64,000 nt of DNA from CAVPGP01 sp963704025 (GCA_963704025.1 CAVPGP010000005.1:502521-566520); one strand, 5' to 3'; counted from the stretch's first letter, positions 31,592-41,383 are shown. Notes: a model not told the origin generated them from the letters alone. Program-made: numbers and translations.

Positions 31592-32832
31592 CGTGCCGCA
31601 GCGAGGGCTTCGACGGGAGCGGCGATCGGCTCGCCCGGTCCCCACGACGCGAGCGCGATCCCCGCGCCGGCGAGCCGCGTTCGGACAGCGTCCCGCTCGA
31701 GCAACCAGGTTCGCCAGGCGATCGGCCCGGCGGCGGCCTCGGCGTCAGCGAGGTACGGGAGCGGATCGACCTCGACGATCGAGACCTGATAGCCGCGGCG
31801 GCGGAGATTGAGGAGCGCGCGCGTGACGCGCCAGTCGAGCCGCGGCGTCAGCGCGACGATCAGCGACTGGGGCGGGAGGATCCGGCGCGGGATGAGGCTC
31901 GTGTCGCGCCAGCGGTGCGTTCGCGCGAGCTCGCTCTCGAGCAAGGCGTCCGCGATCCGATACTGCTGGCGCAGGCCCGAGCCGGGAATGATCCACTCGA
32001 TGTCGCCGCCGAAGCGGAGGAGCCCGACGCGGTCGCGCCGGCGGAGATAAGCCTCGGTCAGCGAGGCGGCCGCGCGCACGGCGTGGTCGAGCGTGCTCGC
32101 CCCGCTCGTGGCGGCGGCTCCGAGCGCGTCGAGGAAGATGACGACGTCGGAGCTCCGCTCGGGCAGCCGATCGTTCACGAGCAGCCGGCCGCGGGCGGCG
32201 GTCGCACGCCAGTTGACTCGCCGGGCACGCTCGCCGGGGGCGAGGAACCGGAGCTCCGCGAACTCGATGCCTTCGCCGGCGACCGCGGCCGGACGGCTGC
32301 CGGTTACCGGGCGTGTCGCCCGCGGCCCGGCGAGCCGTCGCAGCCTCTCGACCGACGGGTAGACCCGCAGCGTCGTGGTCGGCTCGACGACGAGCTCGGC
32401 GCGACGGAGGTGAAGCTGATCGCGCGCCGAGAGCCGGATCGAGGCGATGCGGAAGGCGCCCCAGCGAGGGCAGTTGATCGAGTACTCGAGCGTCCGCGTC
32501 TCGCCCGCATGGAGCGCGAGCACGCGCCGCGTGGGCACTCCGTCCGGATCGAGGCGTTCCGGCTGCCGCAGCTCGACGTCCAGCCAGGGGCATGCGTCCG
32601 ACGCGGCAAGCGTCAACTCGAGCTCGACCCGCGCGCCCTCGATCACGCGATCGGCCGAGACCCGGACGGTCGCTTCGGGCAGCCGAGGCGGCCGCGCCGC
32701 GAGCCCGAAGAGCAGCGGAACCAGGAAACCGGCCCCGACCGCGACCAGCGCCGGCTGCGCGGTCGCGAGGCCGGCGAGGAGCCCAGCCGAAGGGACGACG
32801 AACCAGACGACGGCGCGGTGCTCGAACGTCAC
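31588..32832 (-). CDS. DUF58 protein, von Willebrand A-like, partner of MoxR
   Basis: A 414-residue protein. Two hydrophobic spans at the N-terminus (VVWFVVPSAGLLAGLA and ALVAVGAGFLVPLLFGLA) anchor it. The DUF58 core has the marks GIEFAELRFLAPGERARRVNWRATAARGRLLVND, then a VWA-like fold (DVVIFLDALGAA). DUF58 proteins are clients or adaptors of MoxR AAA ATPases in envelope stress or metal-insertion systems. The GTG start overlaps the MoxR stop (GTGA). Confidence 0.85.
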   Translation of the reverse strand: MTFEHRAVVWFVVPSAGLLAGLATAQPALVAVGAGFLVPLLFGLAARPPRLPEATVRVSADRVIEGARVELELTLAASDACPWLDVELRQPERLDPDGVPTRRVLALHAGETRTLEYSINCPRWGAFRIASIRLSARDQLHLRRAELVVEPTTTLRVYPSVERLRRLAGPRATRPVTGSRPAAVAGEGIEFAELRFLAPGERARRVNWRATAARGRLLVNDRLPERSSDVVIFLDALGAAATSGASTLDHAVRAAASLTEAYLRRRDRVGLLRFGGDIEWIIPGSGLRQQYRIADALLESELARTHRWRDTSLIPRRILPPQSLIVALTPRLDWRVTRALLNLRRRGYQVSIVEVDPLPYLADAEAAAGPIAWRTWLLERDAVRTRLAGAGIALASWGPGEPIAAPVEALAAAR

Positions 32833-33803
32833 GACGATTCGTCCAGGACCGGCACCGGAACCGACGCGACGGCCGCCCGCACCACTTCGGCCGGATCGAT
32901 CCGCTGCACCCAGAGTTCCGGCGCCAGCGTGAGCCTGTGCGCGAGGGCGGGGATCGACACCGCCTTGATGTCGTCCGGCGTGACGAAGTCGCGGCCGAGA
33001 TACGCGGCGCGGGCGCGGGCCAGCTTCATCAGCGCGAGCGAGCCCCTCGGCGAGGCCCCGACGGCCAGCTGCGGCGAGTCCCTCGTCGCGCGCGCGATCG
33101 CGACCGCGTACTCGGCGAGCGGCGGGGCGACGTGCACCTCCTCGATCGCCGCCTGCATCGCCCGCAGCGCCTGCTGGTCGCAGATGGGCTCGAGCTCGAT
33201 CCGCTCGCGCCGTCGACGTGAGCGTTCGAGGAGGATGTCGCGCTCCGCGTCCTTCGACGGATAGCCGATCGCGATGCGGACGAGGAAACGGTCGAGCTGC
33301 GCCTCCGGCAGCGGGTACGTCCCCTCGTACTCGATCGGGTTCTGCGTCGCGAGGACGAGAAAAGGGGACTCGAGCTGCCGCGTCATGTTCTCGAGCGTTA
33401 CCTGCCGCTCTTCCATCGCCTCGAGCAACGCGGCCTGCGTCTTGCCCGGCGCGCGGTTGATCTCGTCGGCGAGCAGGATGTTCGTGAAGACCGGCCCGCG
33501 CTCGAACGTGAAGCTGCCGCTGGAGCGGTCGTAGATAGAGGCCCCGGTGATGTCGCTCGGGATCAGGTCCGGGGTGAACTGGATCCGGGCGAAGTCCATG
33601 GCGCACACCTGCGCGAAGGAGCGGGCGAGCAGCGTCTTGCCCAGCCCTGGGAGATCCTCGATCAGCACGTGGCCGTCGGCGAGCAGCGCGAACAACACCA
33701 GCTCGACCGCCTCTCGCTTGCCGATGATCGCCTGCTCGACGGCGTCGGCCACCGCGACCGCCAGCTCCTGGACGGCGACGCCTGCCTTCGCCTCGTCGGT
33801 CAC
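32829..33803 (-). CDS. MoxR-family AAA+ ATPase
   Basis: A 324-residue chaperone-like ATPase. Walker A is EDLPGLGKTLLARSFA, Walker B LLADEINRAPGKTQAALLEAMEERQVT, sensor 1 FLVLATQNPIEYEGTYPLPEAQLDRF, with a C-terminal lid (SPRGSLALMKLARARA). MoxR proteins remodel partner proteins, usually via VWA-domain adaptors such as the DUF58 product next door. The GTG start overlaps the preceding stop by four bases. Confidence 0.93.
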   Translation of the reverse strand: MTDEAKAGVAVQELAVAVADAVEQAIIGKREAVELVLFALLADGHVLIEDLPGLGKTLLARSFAQVCAMDFARIQFTPDLIPSDITGASIYDRSSGSFTFERGPVFTNILLADEINRAPGKTQAALLEAMEERQVTLENMTRQLESPFLVLATQNPIEYEGTYPLPEAQLDRFLVRIAIGYPSKDAERDILLERSRRRRERIELEPICDQQALRAMQAAIEEVHVAPPLAEYAVAIARATRDSPQLAVGASPRGSLALMKLARARAAYLGRDFVTPDDIKAVSIPALAHRLTLAPELWVQRIDPAEVVRAAVASVPVPVLDESS

Positions 33804-34282
33804 AGCTGCTCCAGCCGCTCGATCGCCTCTCGCAGGTCGTCGCTGGCGAGACCCCGGCCGACGCGGTACGCGGCCGACGGACGGTCAGGACGGACGATCT
33901 CCCACAGCACGTCGCCGAGCAGCTCCTGCGCGCGCCGTGGCGCGAGCGCCATGTCGACGCCGCGGCGGCCGAGGCGTGCGGCGACGATCGGGACGAGCAG
34001 CGGCCGGAGCGACCGGTCGACGCCGAACTCCGATTGCTCCGTCTCCCGCAGGTCGTCCACGATCTGGCGCAGTCGCAATGGCATCTCGTCGTCCCGCGCA
34101 CGCGGCGGTGGCTGTTGCCTCTGCGCGGGTCGGAGCTGCAGCACGGTCGCGGCGGCGAGCGCGGCGGCGAGCGCCAGCGCGGCGGCGAGCGCGACCGTCC
34201 TGCCCTGCCCGAACACGAGACCCAAGGCGGTCGCCACGACACAACCGGCGGCGACGAGGAGCAGTGGGCGGCGGGCGATCAC
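33800..34282 (-). CDS. Membrane-anchored hypothetical protein of the MoxR operon
   Basis: A 160-residue protein. Two adjacent hydrophobic spans (LLLVAAGCVVATALGLVFG and VALAAALALAAALAAATVL) are followed by a cytosolic helical domain (PLRLRQIVDDLRETEQSEFGVDRSLRPLL ... LLGDVLWEIVRPDR). Similar two-span proteins are found between the DUF4129 and MoxR genes in many Actinobacteria. No function is known. Both ends overlap neighbours as GTGA. Confidence 0.65.
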   Translation of the reverse strand: MIARRPLLLVAAGCVVATALGLVFGQGRTVALAAALALAAALAAATVLQLRPAQRQQPPPRARDDEMPLRLRQIVDDLRETEQSEFGVDRSLRPLLVPIVAARLGRRGVDMALAPRRAQELLGDVLWEIVRPDRPSAAYRVGRGLASDDLREAIERLEQL

Positions 34283-35172
34283 GGCGGCGCCACCTCCGCC
34301 TCGACCCGCCGCACCGACGCGATCGCGCGCCGGCGGTCGTCCTCGTCCATCGGGTGGTCGCTGAACCGGGCGATCTCGAAGAGGCCGGTGAGGTCGGACG
34401 CTGCCGCGGCGCTCGCGCCGAGCACTCGGAGGACGCGGGCCGTGAACTCGGTCGGGGTCTCGTCCGGCGCTCGCGAGAGCTCGATCTCGCCGAGCGACTC
34501 CTCCATGCGCGCGTAGGCGCGCTGGACGGCAAGCCGCGGGTCTCGCTCGGACCCCAGGTCTGCGAGCGACCGCCTGAGGTCGGAGCCGACCCGCTCCGCC
34601 GCATCGGGAACAACCGCCCGACGTTCGCGCCGCGCGCGCCGACGACGGACGAAGACTGCCGCCGGCGCGAGCAGGAGCAGTGCGGCCGCCGAGCCGACGA
34701 CGAGCCACGTCAGCGCGGTCGAGGTCGGGTGTCCCGCCGGCGCGGAAGTGCTCGTGTGGCCGCGCGGCACGGCGCTCCCGGGCGTGGCGCCGGGCGGTGT
34801 CGCCGCATTGGGAACGAGGAACGGCAGAGCGAGGAGCAGGAACAAGCCGATCGCTCCGCCGACGATCGCAGCGGCCTTCCCGGCCGCCGACAGCGACCCT
34901 CCGAGCCCCTCGAGGTCTCTCGCACCGAGCCGTCGCCTCCGTCGCCGGCGCTTTTCCACCGAGGGCGTCCCCGCCCAGACGAGGAGCAGCAACCCGACGA
35001 CGAGCGCGCCCGCGGCGGCGGCGAGCGCGCGGACGACGCCGACCGAGACGTCCTGCCGGCCGCCGGCGTGCCATGGCGACCCGCCGCTTGCCAGCGCCAC
35101 GAGTGACACCAGCAGGAGCCCCACCGCGGTGGCAGCGACCGCTCGCACGTCGCTCAGAGGTCTGACCGGCAC
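34279..35172 (-). CDS. DUF4129-domain membrane protein
   Basis: A 297-residue protein with helices near residues 12-30, 42-62, 95-115 and 148-168, an intervening extracytoplasmic loop rich in Pro, Ser and Thr, and a C-terminal DUF4129 domain. The domain reads AVQRAYARMEESLGEIELSR, ETPTEFTARVL, LTGLFEIARFSDHPMDEDDRRRA. DUF4129 domains usually end transglutaminase-like proteins; here the transglutaminase part is absent. First gene of the operon. The start is uncertain between GTG 35172 and GTG 35148. Confidence 0.75.
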   Translation of the reverse strand: MPVRPLSDVRAVAATAVGLLLVSLVALASGGSPWHAGGRQDVSVGVVRALAAAAGALVVGLLLLVWAGTPSVEKRRRRRRRLGARDLEGLGGSLSAAGKAAAIVGGAIGLFLLLALPFLVPNAATPPGATPGSAVPRGHTSTSAPAGHPTSTALTWLVVGSAAALLLLAPAAVFVRRRRARRERRAVVPDAAERVGSDLRRSLADLGSERDPRLAVQRAYARMEESLGEIELSRAPDETPTEFTARVLRVLGASAAAASDLTGLFEIARFSDHPMDEDDRRRAIASVRRVEAEVAPP

Positions 35173-35276
35173 GGCTAGATCATGGTCGATTCGCCAGGGC
35201 TGCAGCCCGGCTCGCGCTCCACGGCAGCGGCGGAGACACCTCAACCGGCTCGCACACCACGAAAGGGGACGCTCAG

Positions 35277-36263
35277 TCAGCCACCGGCGCGTGTCTTCTG
35301 GAACGGCCCGCCTGCGTTCGGGTGTTGCGCCACGATGTCGGTAAGTGCGACGTTGGCGGCGGTTCGCGGCAGGTACTCGAACGCGAGGTAACGAGCGACA
35401 ATCTTGAACTGCCAGCTGGGTTGACGCGCCTGCACCCCGCGGAAATACACGCCATAGGGTGACTCCGTTTGAACGAGGTCGTAGGTCTCGGGGTCGACGT
35501 ATGCATAGCTGGGTTCGCGACAGCTGGGAAGGGGGCAGCGCGACGGGGGGTCGATGCGGATGCGCTCGACTGTGCGGCCGGCAAGCGTCGTCTGGCCGTC
35601 GTGGTGCGCGCGTCCTGCGCTGATCGCCTCTCGCAAATCCCCCGCGGGGTCGTAGGGGGTGTGGTACTGCAGCGACGCGTAGCTCAGCCAGTCGGGTGGG
35701 AAGAACATGAGGGTCGGGCGCTCGGTGAGGTCGCCGCCGATCTCGGCAGGCCTTCCGCGCGAGCAGATCTGCTTGCGCGCATCGTCACTCGTCGCAGCCC
35801 CATGGCCGACGAGGATGACGACCTGCTCGTCGCTCCTCGCAGGCTCATGGCCGAAGAGGGCGCGGTACTTACGCGGGTACGTTTGATCGATCCAGATTTC
35901 GCTCGGACGCTCCGTGACCGTGCACGAGAACTGCGTCGACGACCGTGTCTCTTGCCACTTGTAGTGCAGGATGGTCCCGGCTGACGGCGTCAGTGCTGCC
36001 TGCGCTCGTTCGAGGAACCCGGGCGAGCTGGCCCATGGGGCGAGGAAGAGCTCCGTCGCGCCGGCTACCACCAGCGCGGCTGCGAAGGCGAGCACGCCGT
36101 AGCGGCGTCTCGCGAACCAGGGCGCGGAACCCGCTGACGACACCCGTTCGCGCTGAATGGCCGCGACGAGCCTTGCGGCGGCTCGCCTCCGCACGTCATC
36201 GCTCGGGGCTACGGGTCCGCCGCCCAAGTCCCGGAAAAGGTCTAGCTCATCCACTCGAGTCAC
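35277..36263 (-). CDS. Membrane-anchored protein paired with ECF sigma factor (anti-sigma-like)
   Basis: A 328-residue protein. A short cytoplasmic N-terminus (VDELDLFRDLGGG ... RRAAARLVAAIQRER) precedes one membrane span (YGVLAFAAALVVAGATELFLA, about residues 54-74) and a 250-residue outer domain with several cysteines. Its start overlaps the sigma gene by 17 bases. This topology and position are those of a transmembrane anti-sigma factor, although no zinc-binding ZAS motif is visible. The outer domain is like the hypothetical partner proteins of actinobacterial ECF groups. Confidence 0.7.
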   Translation of the reverse strand: MTRVDELDLFRDLGGGPVAPSDDVRRRAAARLVAAIQRERVSSAGSAPWFARRRYGVLAFAAALVVAGATELFLAPWASSPGFLERAQAALTPSAGTILHYKWQETRSSTQFSCTVTERPSEIWIDQTYPRKYRALFGHEPARSDEQVVILVGHGAATSDDARKQICSRGRPAEIGGDLTERPTLMFFPPDWLSYASLQYHTPYDPAGDLREAISAGRAHHDGQTTLAGRTVERIRIDPPSRCPLPSCREPSYAYVDPETYDLVQTESPYGVYFRGVQARQPSWQFKIVARYLAFEYLPRTAANVALTDIVAQHPNAGGPFQKTRAGG

Positions 36264-36834
36264 CTCCCGAAATTGCGATTTGGGAAACGCCCGTCTCCGC
36301 CGTGAGTTCGCGTCGTGCGATCTCGCGAGCTCGGTGCAGCCACGTGCCTACTGTCCCGATCGGGACCTCGAGAGCAAGCGCGATCTCTTCGTAGCTGAGG
36401 TCTGCGAGCGCATAGAGAAGCAGCGCATCCCGTTCCCGTGGGTGCATCTCCGCAAGAGCACATGCCAGCCGTGCGCGGAGAGCCGACCCATCAACTCGTG
36501 CGACCACGTCGTCGTCGTATGCGACCCAGCCGTCGACGCCGCTGCGGTCGTATGCGCGCAACCGCCGTCGTTCGCCCCGCCAGCGTTGACTGGCGAGGTT
36601 CGTCGCGATCCCGTACAGCCACGGGAGGACGCTGCCGCTCGCGCGGCAGCTCGAACGCCTCTCGAACGCGAGCGTGAACGTCTCCGCCGCGAGCTCCTCG
36701 GCGAGATCGCGTCCGACTCGCCGGTGCAGGTACCCGTAGATGGCGTCGAAATGCCGGTCGAAGATCAACTCGAACGCCGTCGGCTCCTTCAAAGAGCGCG
36801 CCAACCAGTGAACGTCCGAGAGAGCTGACTCCAT
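36247..36834 (-). CDS. ECF-type RNA polymerase sigma factor
   Basis: A 195-residue sigma-70 family protein. Region 2 is seen as FELIFDRHFDAIYGYLHRRVGRDLAEELAAETFTLAF with VLPWLYGIATNLASQRWR, and region 4 as MHPRERDALLLYALADLSYEEIALALEVPIGTVGTWLHRAREIARREL. There is no region 3, as expected for the extracytoplasmic-function class. ATG 36834 is preferred to GTG 36837. It likely answers an envelope signal relayed by the overlapping membrane protein. Confidence 0.92.
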   Translation of the reverse strand: MESALSDVHWLARSLKEPTAFELIFDRHFDAIYGYLHRRVGRDLAEELAAETFTLAFERRSSCRASGSVLPWLYGIATNLASQRWRGERRRLRAYDRSGVDGWVAYDDDVVARVDGSALRARLACALAEMHPRERDALLLYALADLSYEEIALALEVPIGTVGTWLHRAREIARRELTAETGVSQIAISGGDSSG

Positions 36835-37334
36835 CACAATGATGTGTCCGAACCGGGGAAACCTCTTTCAGCCTCGAGCGGCAGTATCTGTCGGATCCGC
36901 GGCAGGAACCACACCGGCTCGTGGATCAACGGGTCCTGCGCGCGGCGACAGCGCGAGTAACCGGATCCGGGCGAGGGGACAGGTGCAGCGGCCGCGCTGC
37001 GCGTCGCAAGAAACGCGGGTCGGCGGCGCCGCCAAATGAGCATCTTCAGGATCGAGCGTTCGCGCGATGTGTGAAGTCTTTTCTACGAATTCGGGCGAGA
37101 ACCAGAACGACACGCGAGCGGCACCGGCAACGGTCGGAGGCAAGACCGCCCACGTGGTCGAACGTCCCATCAACGTGAGCGTGCGTGAGAACGTCGTGCG
37201 AACACAAGCGCGGCCAAGCGCGTCCATGCGCGGGTCATGTCTCGTCGTCCAATTGCCGCGGTTTGCGCGGCTTTCGTGCCTTCGCAGACCCGCGCGTGCC
37301 CGCGCTTCCCTCCCCGGAACCGGAATGGTAAGGA
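36835..37334. other. 500-base stretch without a recognisable gene
   Basis: Upstream of the sigma gene and before IS copy 2. Frames on both strands are basic and low in structure and I assign none. It should contain the sigma-gene promoter. Its right end AATGGTAAGGA (37324-37334) is the left half of another tRNA-Thr att copy. Confidence 0.4.
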
Positions 37335-38614
37335 ATGCCATGAAGAAGGGCCTCCCGCGGAGCGATGCTCCGCGCGTCCTCAAGAGACGAAGGGAGGCCC
37401 CACGCAATGTTGTACGCCGGTTTGGATCTCAGTCGCAAGCGTCTCGACTTCCACCTGCTCGACGGTGAGGGTGCGACGGTCGAGGTTGGCGCGGCGCCGC
37501 CGGACGCTGATGGTCTGCGCGGTCTGAGCGAGCGGCTCGGTCGTCACGGCGCTCCGATCCGGGCGGCGATCGAGTCGATGAACGGTGCGCGCTTCGTGCA
37601 CGACACGCTCGAGCTCTACGGATGGCAGGTCGAGATCGCCGACGCCCAGAAGGTAAAGGGACTGGCGCCACTCGCCTGCAAGACCGACCGCATCGACGCC
37701 TGGGTGCTGGCCGAGCTCGCCCGCCGCGATCTGGTGCCGGCGATCTGGCTGCCCGATCCGCGTGCGCGCCGAGCGGGAGCGGGCACGCTGGCGGCTGCAC
37801 CTGGTGCGGCACCGCTCGAGCTTGAAGCAGCGCGTGCACGCGGTCCTGCTCACCCACGGCAAGCCCTGCCCGGTCTCCGATCTGTTCGGCGTGCGCGGCC
37901 GCCAGCTGCTCGCCCGGCTCGGCCTGCCGGAGCCGTGGCAGGGCACGATCGAGGCCAGCCTGCGCCTGATCGACGAGCTCGACCGCGAGATCGGCGAGTG
38001 CGAGCGGGAGCTGCGCCGCCTCGGCGCCGACCACCGCTACGTGCCGCTGCTCTGCACCGTGCCCGGGATCAGCTGGGTGCTCGCCTACACAATCGCCGCC
38101 GAACTCGGCGACATCAACCGCTTCCCCAGCCCGCGCAAACTCGCCGGCTATACCGGGCTCTGCCCGCGCGTCTACCAGTCGGGCGAGCGCGACCTACGCG
38201 GCCCGCTCGCCAAACAGGGACCGCGCTACCTGCGCTGAGCGCTCGTCGAAGCAGCCACCCACGCCTGCACCGCCGCGGTCTACCGCGACCGCTACCAGCA
38301 GACCAAAGCCCGCATCGGCAAGCAGCGCGGCGCCAAGGTCGCCCAGATCGACCTCGCTCGTCGACTCGCCGAAGCGATCTGGCACATGCTCACCCGAGAG
38401 CAACCCTTCGCTCCCAAAGGCGCCACCGACCCCCTGGCCGCTTGACGGTCCTTAAGGAGATGCGCCACCGGAGCGAACTCCAATCAGCCTTGTCCTCTTA
38501 CTAGGAGGCGATAGAGAGATTAGCACCGCTCACCACCCACAACCGCCACCAGCACCGCCCTGACTGGGCGATGCACGAACACAACAAACTTGACGCACGG
38601 CCCTTCTTCATAGA
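37335..38614 (+). mobile_element. IS110-family (IS1111-like) element, copy 2, decayed
   Basis: Same ends as copy 1: ATGAAGAAGGGCC at 37340-37352 and GGCCCTTCTTCAT at 38599-38611, GA on both sides, inserted at the same base of an att copy. The left non-coding part differs from copy 1 and contains a hairpin GCGGAGC-GAT-GCTCCGC (37357-37373). The sequence divergence shows that it is not a recent duplicate. Confidence 0.85.
37407..38445 (+). pseudogene. IS110-family transposase, frameshift and nonsense mutation
   Basis: Aligned with copy 1, the frame starts at ATG 37407 and reads the DEDD domain correctly up to AIWLPDP. There two bases are missing (about 37761), shifting the frame into a long unrelated tail. 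In the correct second frame the protein continues (RAERERARWRLHLV ... GPRYLR) until 38236-38238, where a Trp codon TGG has become TGA. The last 69 codons to 38445 are otherwise intact. It cannot make a transposase, but its ends could still be moved by copy 1. Confidence 0.9.
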
Positions 38615-38649
38615 GAGGGGGTCGACGGTTCGAGTCCGTCAGAGGGCTT
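38615..38649 (+). repeat. Right part of att copy split by IS copy 2
   Basis: GAGGGGGTCGACGGTTCGAG and onward to GGGCTT is identical to the tRNA-Thr 3' part. With 37325-37334 it forms the third complete att copy downstream of the tRNA. Confidence 0.85.
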
Positions 38650-39073
38650 GCCTAAAAGCCCTGCAAATAGGCAACTAGAGTTGCCTGCGATGGCGAGATT
38701 AGGACACTTCGCAGGTACGAGACGGGTACATTTTGGGAACTGGCGGGCACTCGCGGGCACGCGCGACGTCTCGCGACGAGGTCTGGAACGTGCTCGAGAG
38801 ACAGGATCGCGACCGCTCACTCGAAAAGCTCCTGCAAATAGGCGATCGGCGTTGCCCGCGCTGGCGCGACGCTGACTCCCTCCTTCGCTAAGAGGAGGTC
38901 AACTCGTCGACTAGGGCCTGACCACCCGTAACGGGGAGGGTCGGCGGGTCAATCCACCAGAGGGCTTGACGCAGGGGATTTATCCGGCGCTGCCGTTGCC
39001 CGGATAGGCGACGCGAGGTCTCACCGAGGCGGATACGGACGTGACCCGCTGACTGATTTGCAGGCGATTTCTC
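38650..39073. repeat. Non-coding remnant of element ends with several repeats
   Basis: No gene seen. CTGCAAATAGGC occurs at 38661 and 38832 within two related blocks of about 45 bases. GGCAAC-TAGA-GTTGCC is an inverted repeat at 38670-38685. Units GGAACTGGCG, GGCACTCGCG and GGCACGCGCG follow in 10-bp phase at 38736-38765. Near 38930-38967 lies a faint further tRNA-Thr 3' copy ending CAGAGGGCTT. All fit scars of earlier integrations. Confidence 0.55.
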
Positions 39074-40237
39074 TCAGCCCGGTCGCGAACGGCCGCGGCC
39101 AGAGAGCCGGGACGCTTCTGTTGCTGGCTTCGTGACGGCCGTCTCGCCCGGCTTCCGCCCGACCACCGACGCCCCCGCGGCGACGAGCCCGAGGAGGACC
39201 GTCGGCACGACCGTCAGAACGCGGTAGATCATCGTCCCCGCGACCGCCTCGGCGTTGCTCGCACCGAAGGCGACCAGCACACCGGTGAGACCGAGCTCGA
39301 CGAAGCCCACGCCGCCGGGCGTGATCGGGATTGCGCCGAGGATGCGCGCCAGCGTCCACGCCGCGAAGGCCTCGACAATCGTCACCTCGGTGTGCGTGAC
39401 GCCGACGGCGCGCAGTGAGACGACCAGGACGACGAAGACCGTCAGGTGCCCGGCGAGCGTCGCGGCGGTGAGAAAGGGCCAGCGCCGGCGAATGAGCTCG
39501 ATCGACTCATCGCGAAAGTGGACGAAGGACGCGCCGTTCCACTTGACCGGGGCCTTGTGGAGGAGGCGCCCAGCCGCGCTGACAAGACGTGCGGCGCGGT
39601 CGCCGACCCGGTTTGCAAGCCGCTCGCTCGAGAGGGCGATAGCGAACCCCGCGACGATCACCGCGAAGACGGCGAGGCCGACGAGCGCCGCGATCTCCAA
39701 CGTGCGGTTTCGGGCCCCCTGCGCCGCAAGGCCCGCGACGGCGAGTATCGGGAAGCCGAGGATCACCGACTGGTTCCAGACGCTCATGACGACGACGGCG
39801 AGCCCGACGGGGCGGCCGCTGAAGCCGCGCGCGCGCAGCATCGCGACCGTCGTCGCCACGCCAGCCGCGGCGCCGCCCGGAGCGATCACGGAGAGCGCCG
39901 TCGACGCGAGCGTGACGCGCGACGCGTGGAAGTAGGAGAGCCCGGGGAGCGCGGCCATGAGCGGCGGCCCGTAGGTGGCCAGGTTGAGGAGCGTCGCGAG
40001 CCCAAGCACGACGAGCCACTGCCACGACAGCTTGCGGATCTCGTCCCAGACCTTTCCGTAGTCCGCGATGCGCGGTAGTGCGAACGCGAACACCGCGGCG
40101 ATGACAGCGACGGAGACAAGGGTGCCGACGATCCGCGCGCGTCCCGTGCGACGCTTCCGGCGCGCCTCGTCGAGCTCGGCGCGGACGAGCTCGTCTTCGG
40201 GAGAGGAGACGCTCGTATCGATCTCGCTCAAGGACAC
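39074..40237 (-). CDS. LPG-synthase-TM/flippase-like membrane protein (intact)
   Basis: A 387-residue protein of the lysylphosphatidylglycerol synthase transmembrane family (PF03706). A hydrophilic acidic N-terminus precedes eight or so helices. The family marks VIAPGGAAAGVATTVAMLRARGFS and ILGAIPITPGGVGFVELGLTGVLVAFG are present. No aminoacyl-transferase domain follows, so it is the flippase-like half alone, possibly moving glycolipids or phospholipids. The GTG start is preceded by AACGAAGGGAG, a leader shared with other genes of this region. Confidence 0.85.
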   Translation of the reverse strand: MSLSEIDTSVSSPEDELVRAELDEARRKRRTGRARIVGTLVSVAVIAAVFAFALPRIADYGKVWDEIRKLSWQWLVVLGLATLLNLATYGPPLMAALPGLSYFHASRVTLASTALSVIAPGGAAAGVATTVAMLRARGFSGRPVGLAVVVMSVWNQSVILGFPILAVAGLAAQGARNRTLEIAALVGLAVFAVIVAGFAIALSSERLANRVGDRAARLVSAAGRLLHKAPVKWNGASFVHFRDESIELIRRRWPFLTAATLAGHLTVFVVLVVSLRAVGVTHTEVTIVEAFAAWTLARILGAIPITPGGVGFVELGLTGVLVAFGASNAEAVAGTMIYRVLTVVPTVLLGLVAAGASVVGRKPGETAVTKPATEASRLSGRGRSRPG

Positions 40238-40438
40238 AGACCGGTATCTCCCTTCGTTAGGCCGGGTGCTTCCGGCCGCCGGGCCGTGGCCGGCACCCGC
40301 CTGAGCTCACCCTGGAGGGATCCTTAGGCCGCGGGCTCGTGCCAGAGCTTGGGCCTGAAGCCGGCGACGAGATTGACCCTTCCCATCGTCGTCCTCGGCT
40401 CGCACAGCGACGCGATCCCGGTCTTGGCAGCGACTCGT

Positions 40439-41383
40439 TCAAGTGGAGCCTTGCTCCTGCGCCTGCTTCCGGCGTGTCCTCGAGAGCAGCTGACTGGTTT
40501 GTGCGTAGCCGAAGCCCCAGAGCATGAGCGCGACGCCGAGAACAACGTTCCACATCATCAGAACCGAGTCTTGCGTGACCGAAAATGCGGCGACATTCTC
40601 GGTCGGAGCGTGTCTGCCGAGCGTGGCAACGTCGAGCGCCTGCGTCTGCCCAACCCCACCCGGGGTGATCGCGAAGAGCCCGGAGAGCATGTGCGAAGAG
40701 GCAACCAGCGCGACGGTGTACGCGGTCACGGGGATGTCGAAGGCGGCCATGAAGACGACGTTGACGCCGATGCGGCAGCAGTACGAGGCGCCGGACGGAA
40801 GCGCCACCTACCTCGAGTAGCGACGCCAGTCGCTGAAGATGGCAAGACCCTGCTTCCCCCTGCGCCATTGCTCGCGGAGCCACGGCTTCAACCGCGGCCA
40901 AAGAACGATGAGGATCACGATCGCCGCGACAACGACTGCTGGAATCAGGACGGGGTGCGCCGCAAAGAGGCCGCCGGTCTCGTCCGAGGGCGAGCCCTTC
41001 GAGACCACGCGCGGGAGGAGTACCGCCACGCCAATCAGCATCATTACGCTCACCGCCGTGAAGAAGAGCGCCTGGGCGGCCGTGGCTGCAGCGAGGCCCG
41101 CGACCGACGATCCGGGGATGCTCGTCCGGAAGATGCCGATCATGGCAACGGTCCCCGCCTGCGCCGGCGCCACCGGGTTGATCGCCGTCCCTCCCTGCGA
41201 TGCCGCCAATGCCCTCTTGAACGAAAGGCCACTTCGCGGGTACGCCACGCGCAGGATGTTGCGCCAGCTCAGTCCGATGAAGGCCGACTCGGCCGTCTTC
41301 AGCGCAAGAGCGAGCGCGAGCCAGTAAACGGAAACGTCCACGATCCGCTCGACGACGCCGACGACCCAGTCCCCACAGCTCAC
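40439..41383 (-). pseudogene. LPG-synthase-TM-like protein with internal stop
   Basis: A frame of 314 codons. Up to 40808 it reads ESAFIGLSWRNILRVAYPRSGLSF, QGGTAINPVAPAQAGTVAMIG and IFSDWRRYSR. Then TAG (40808-40810) stands where the paralogue at 46 kb has GAG (Glu), and the same frame continues VALPSGASYCCRIGVNVVFMAAFDIPV to ITPGGVGQTQALD and the C-terminus. A single nonsense change thus splits an otherwise intact gene. Re-initiation at the GTG directly behind the stop is conceivable. Confidence 0.8.

Noticed and set aside
36868..37407. A 179-codon minus-strand frame upstream of the sigma gene
   Set aside because: Composition is erratic, with no family pattern, and it overlaps the IS end and the att half-site.
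38608..38820. Minus-strand frame ending in a SDGLEPSTPSL-like sequence, and similar ends (ALTDSNR) at the other att copies
   Set aside because: These residues are the antisense translation of tRNA 3' ends; such frames are common annotation artefacts next to tRNA copies.
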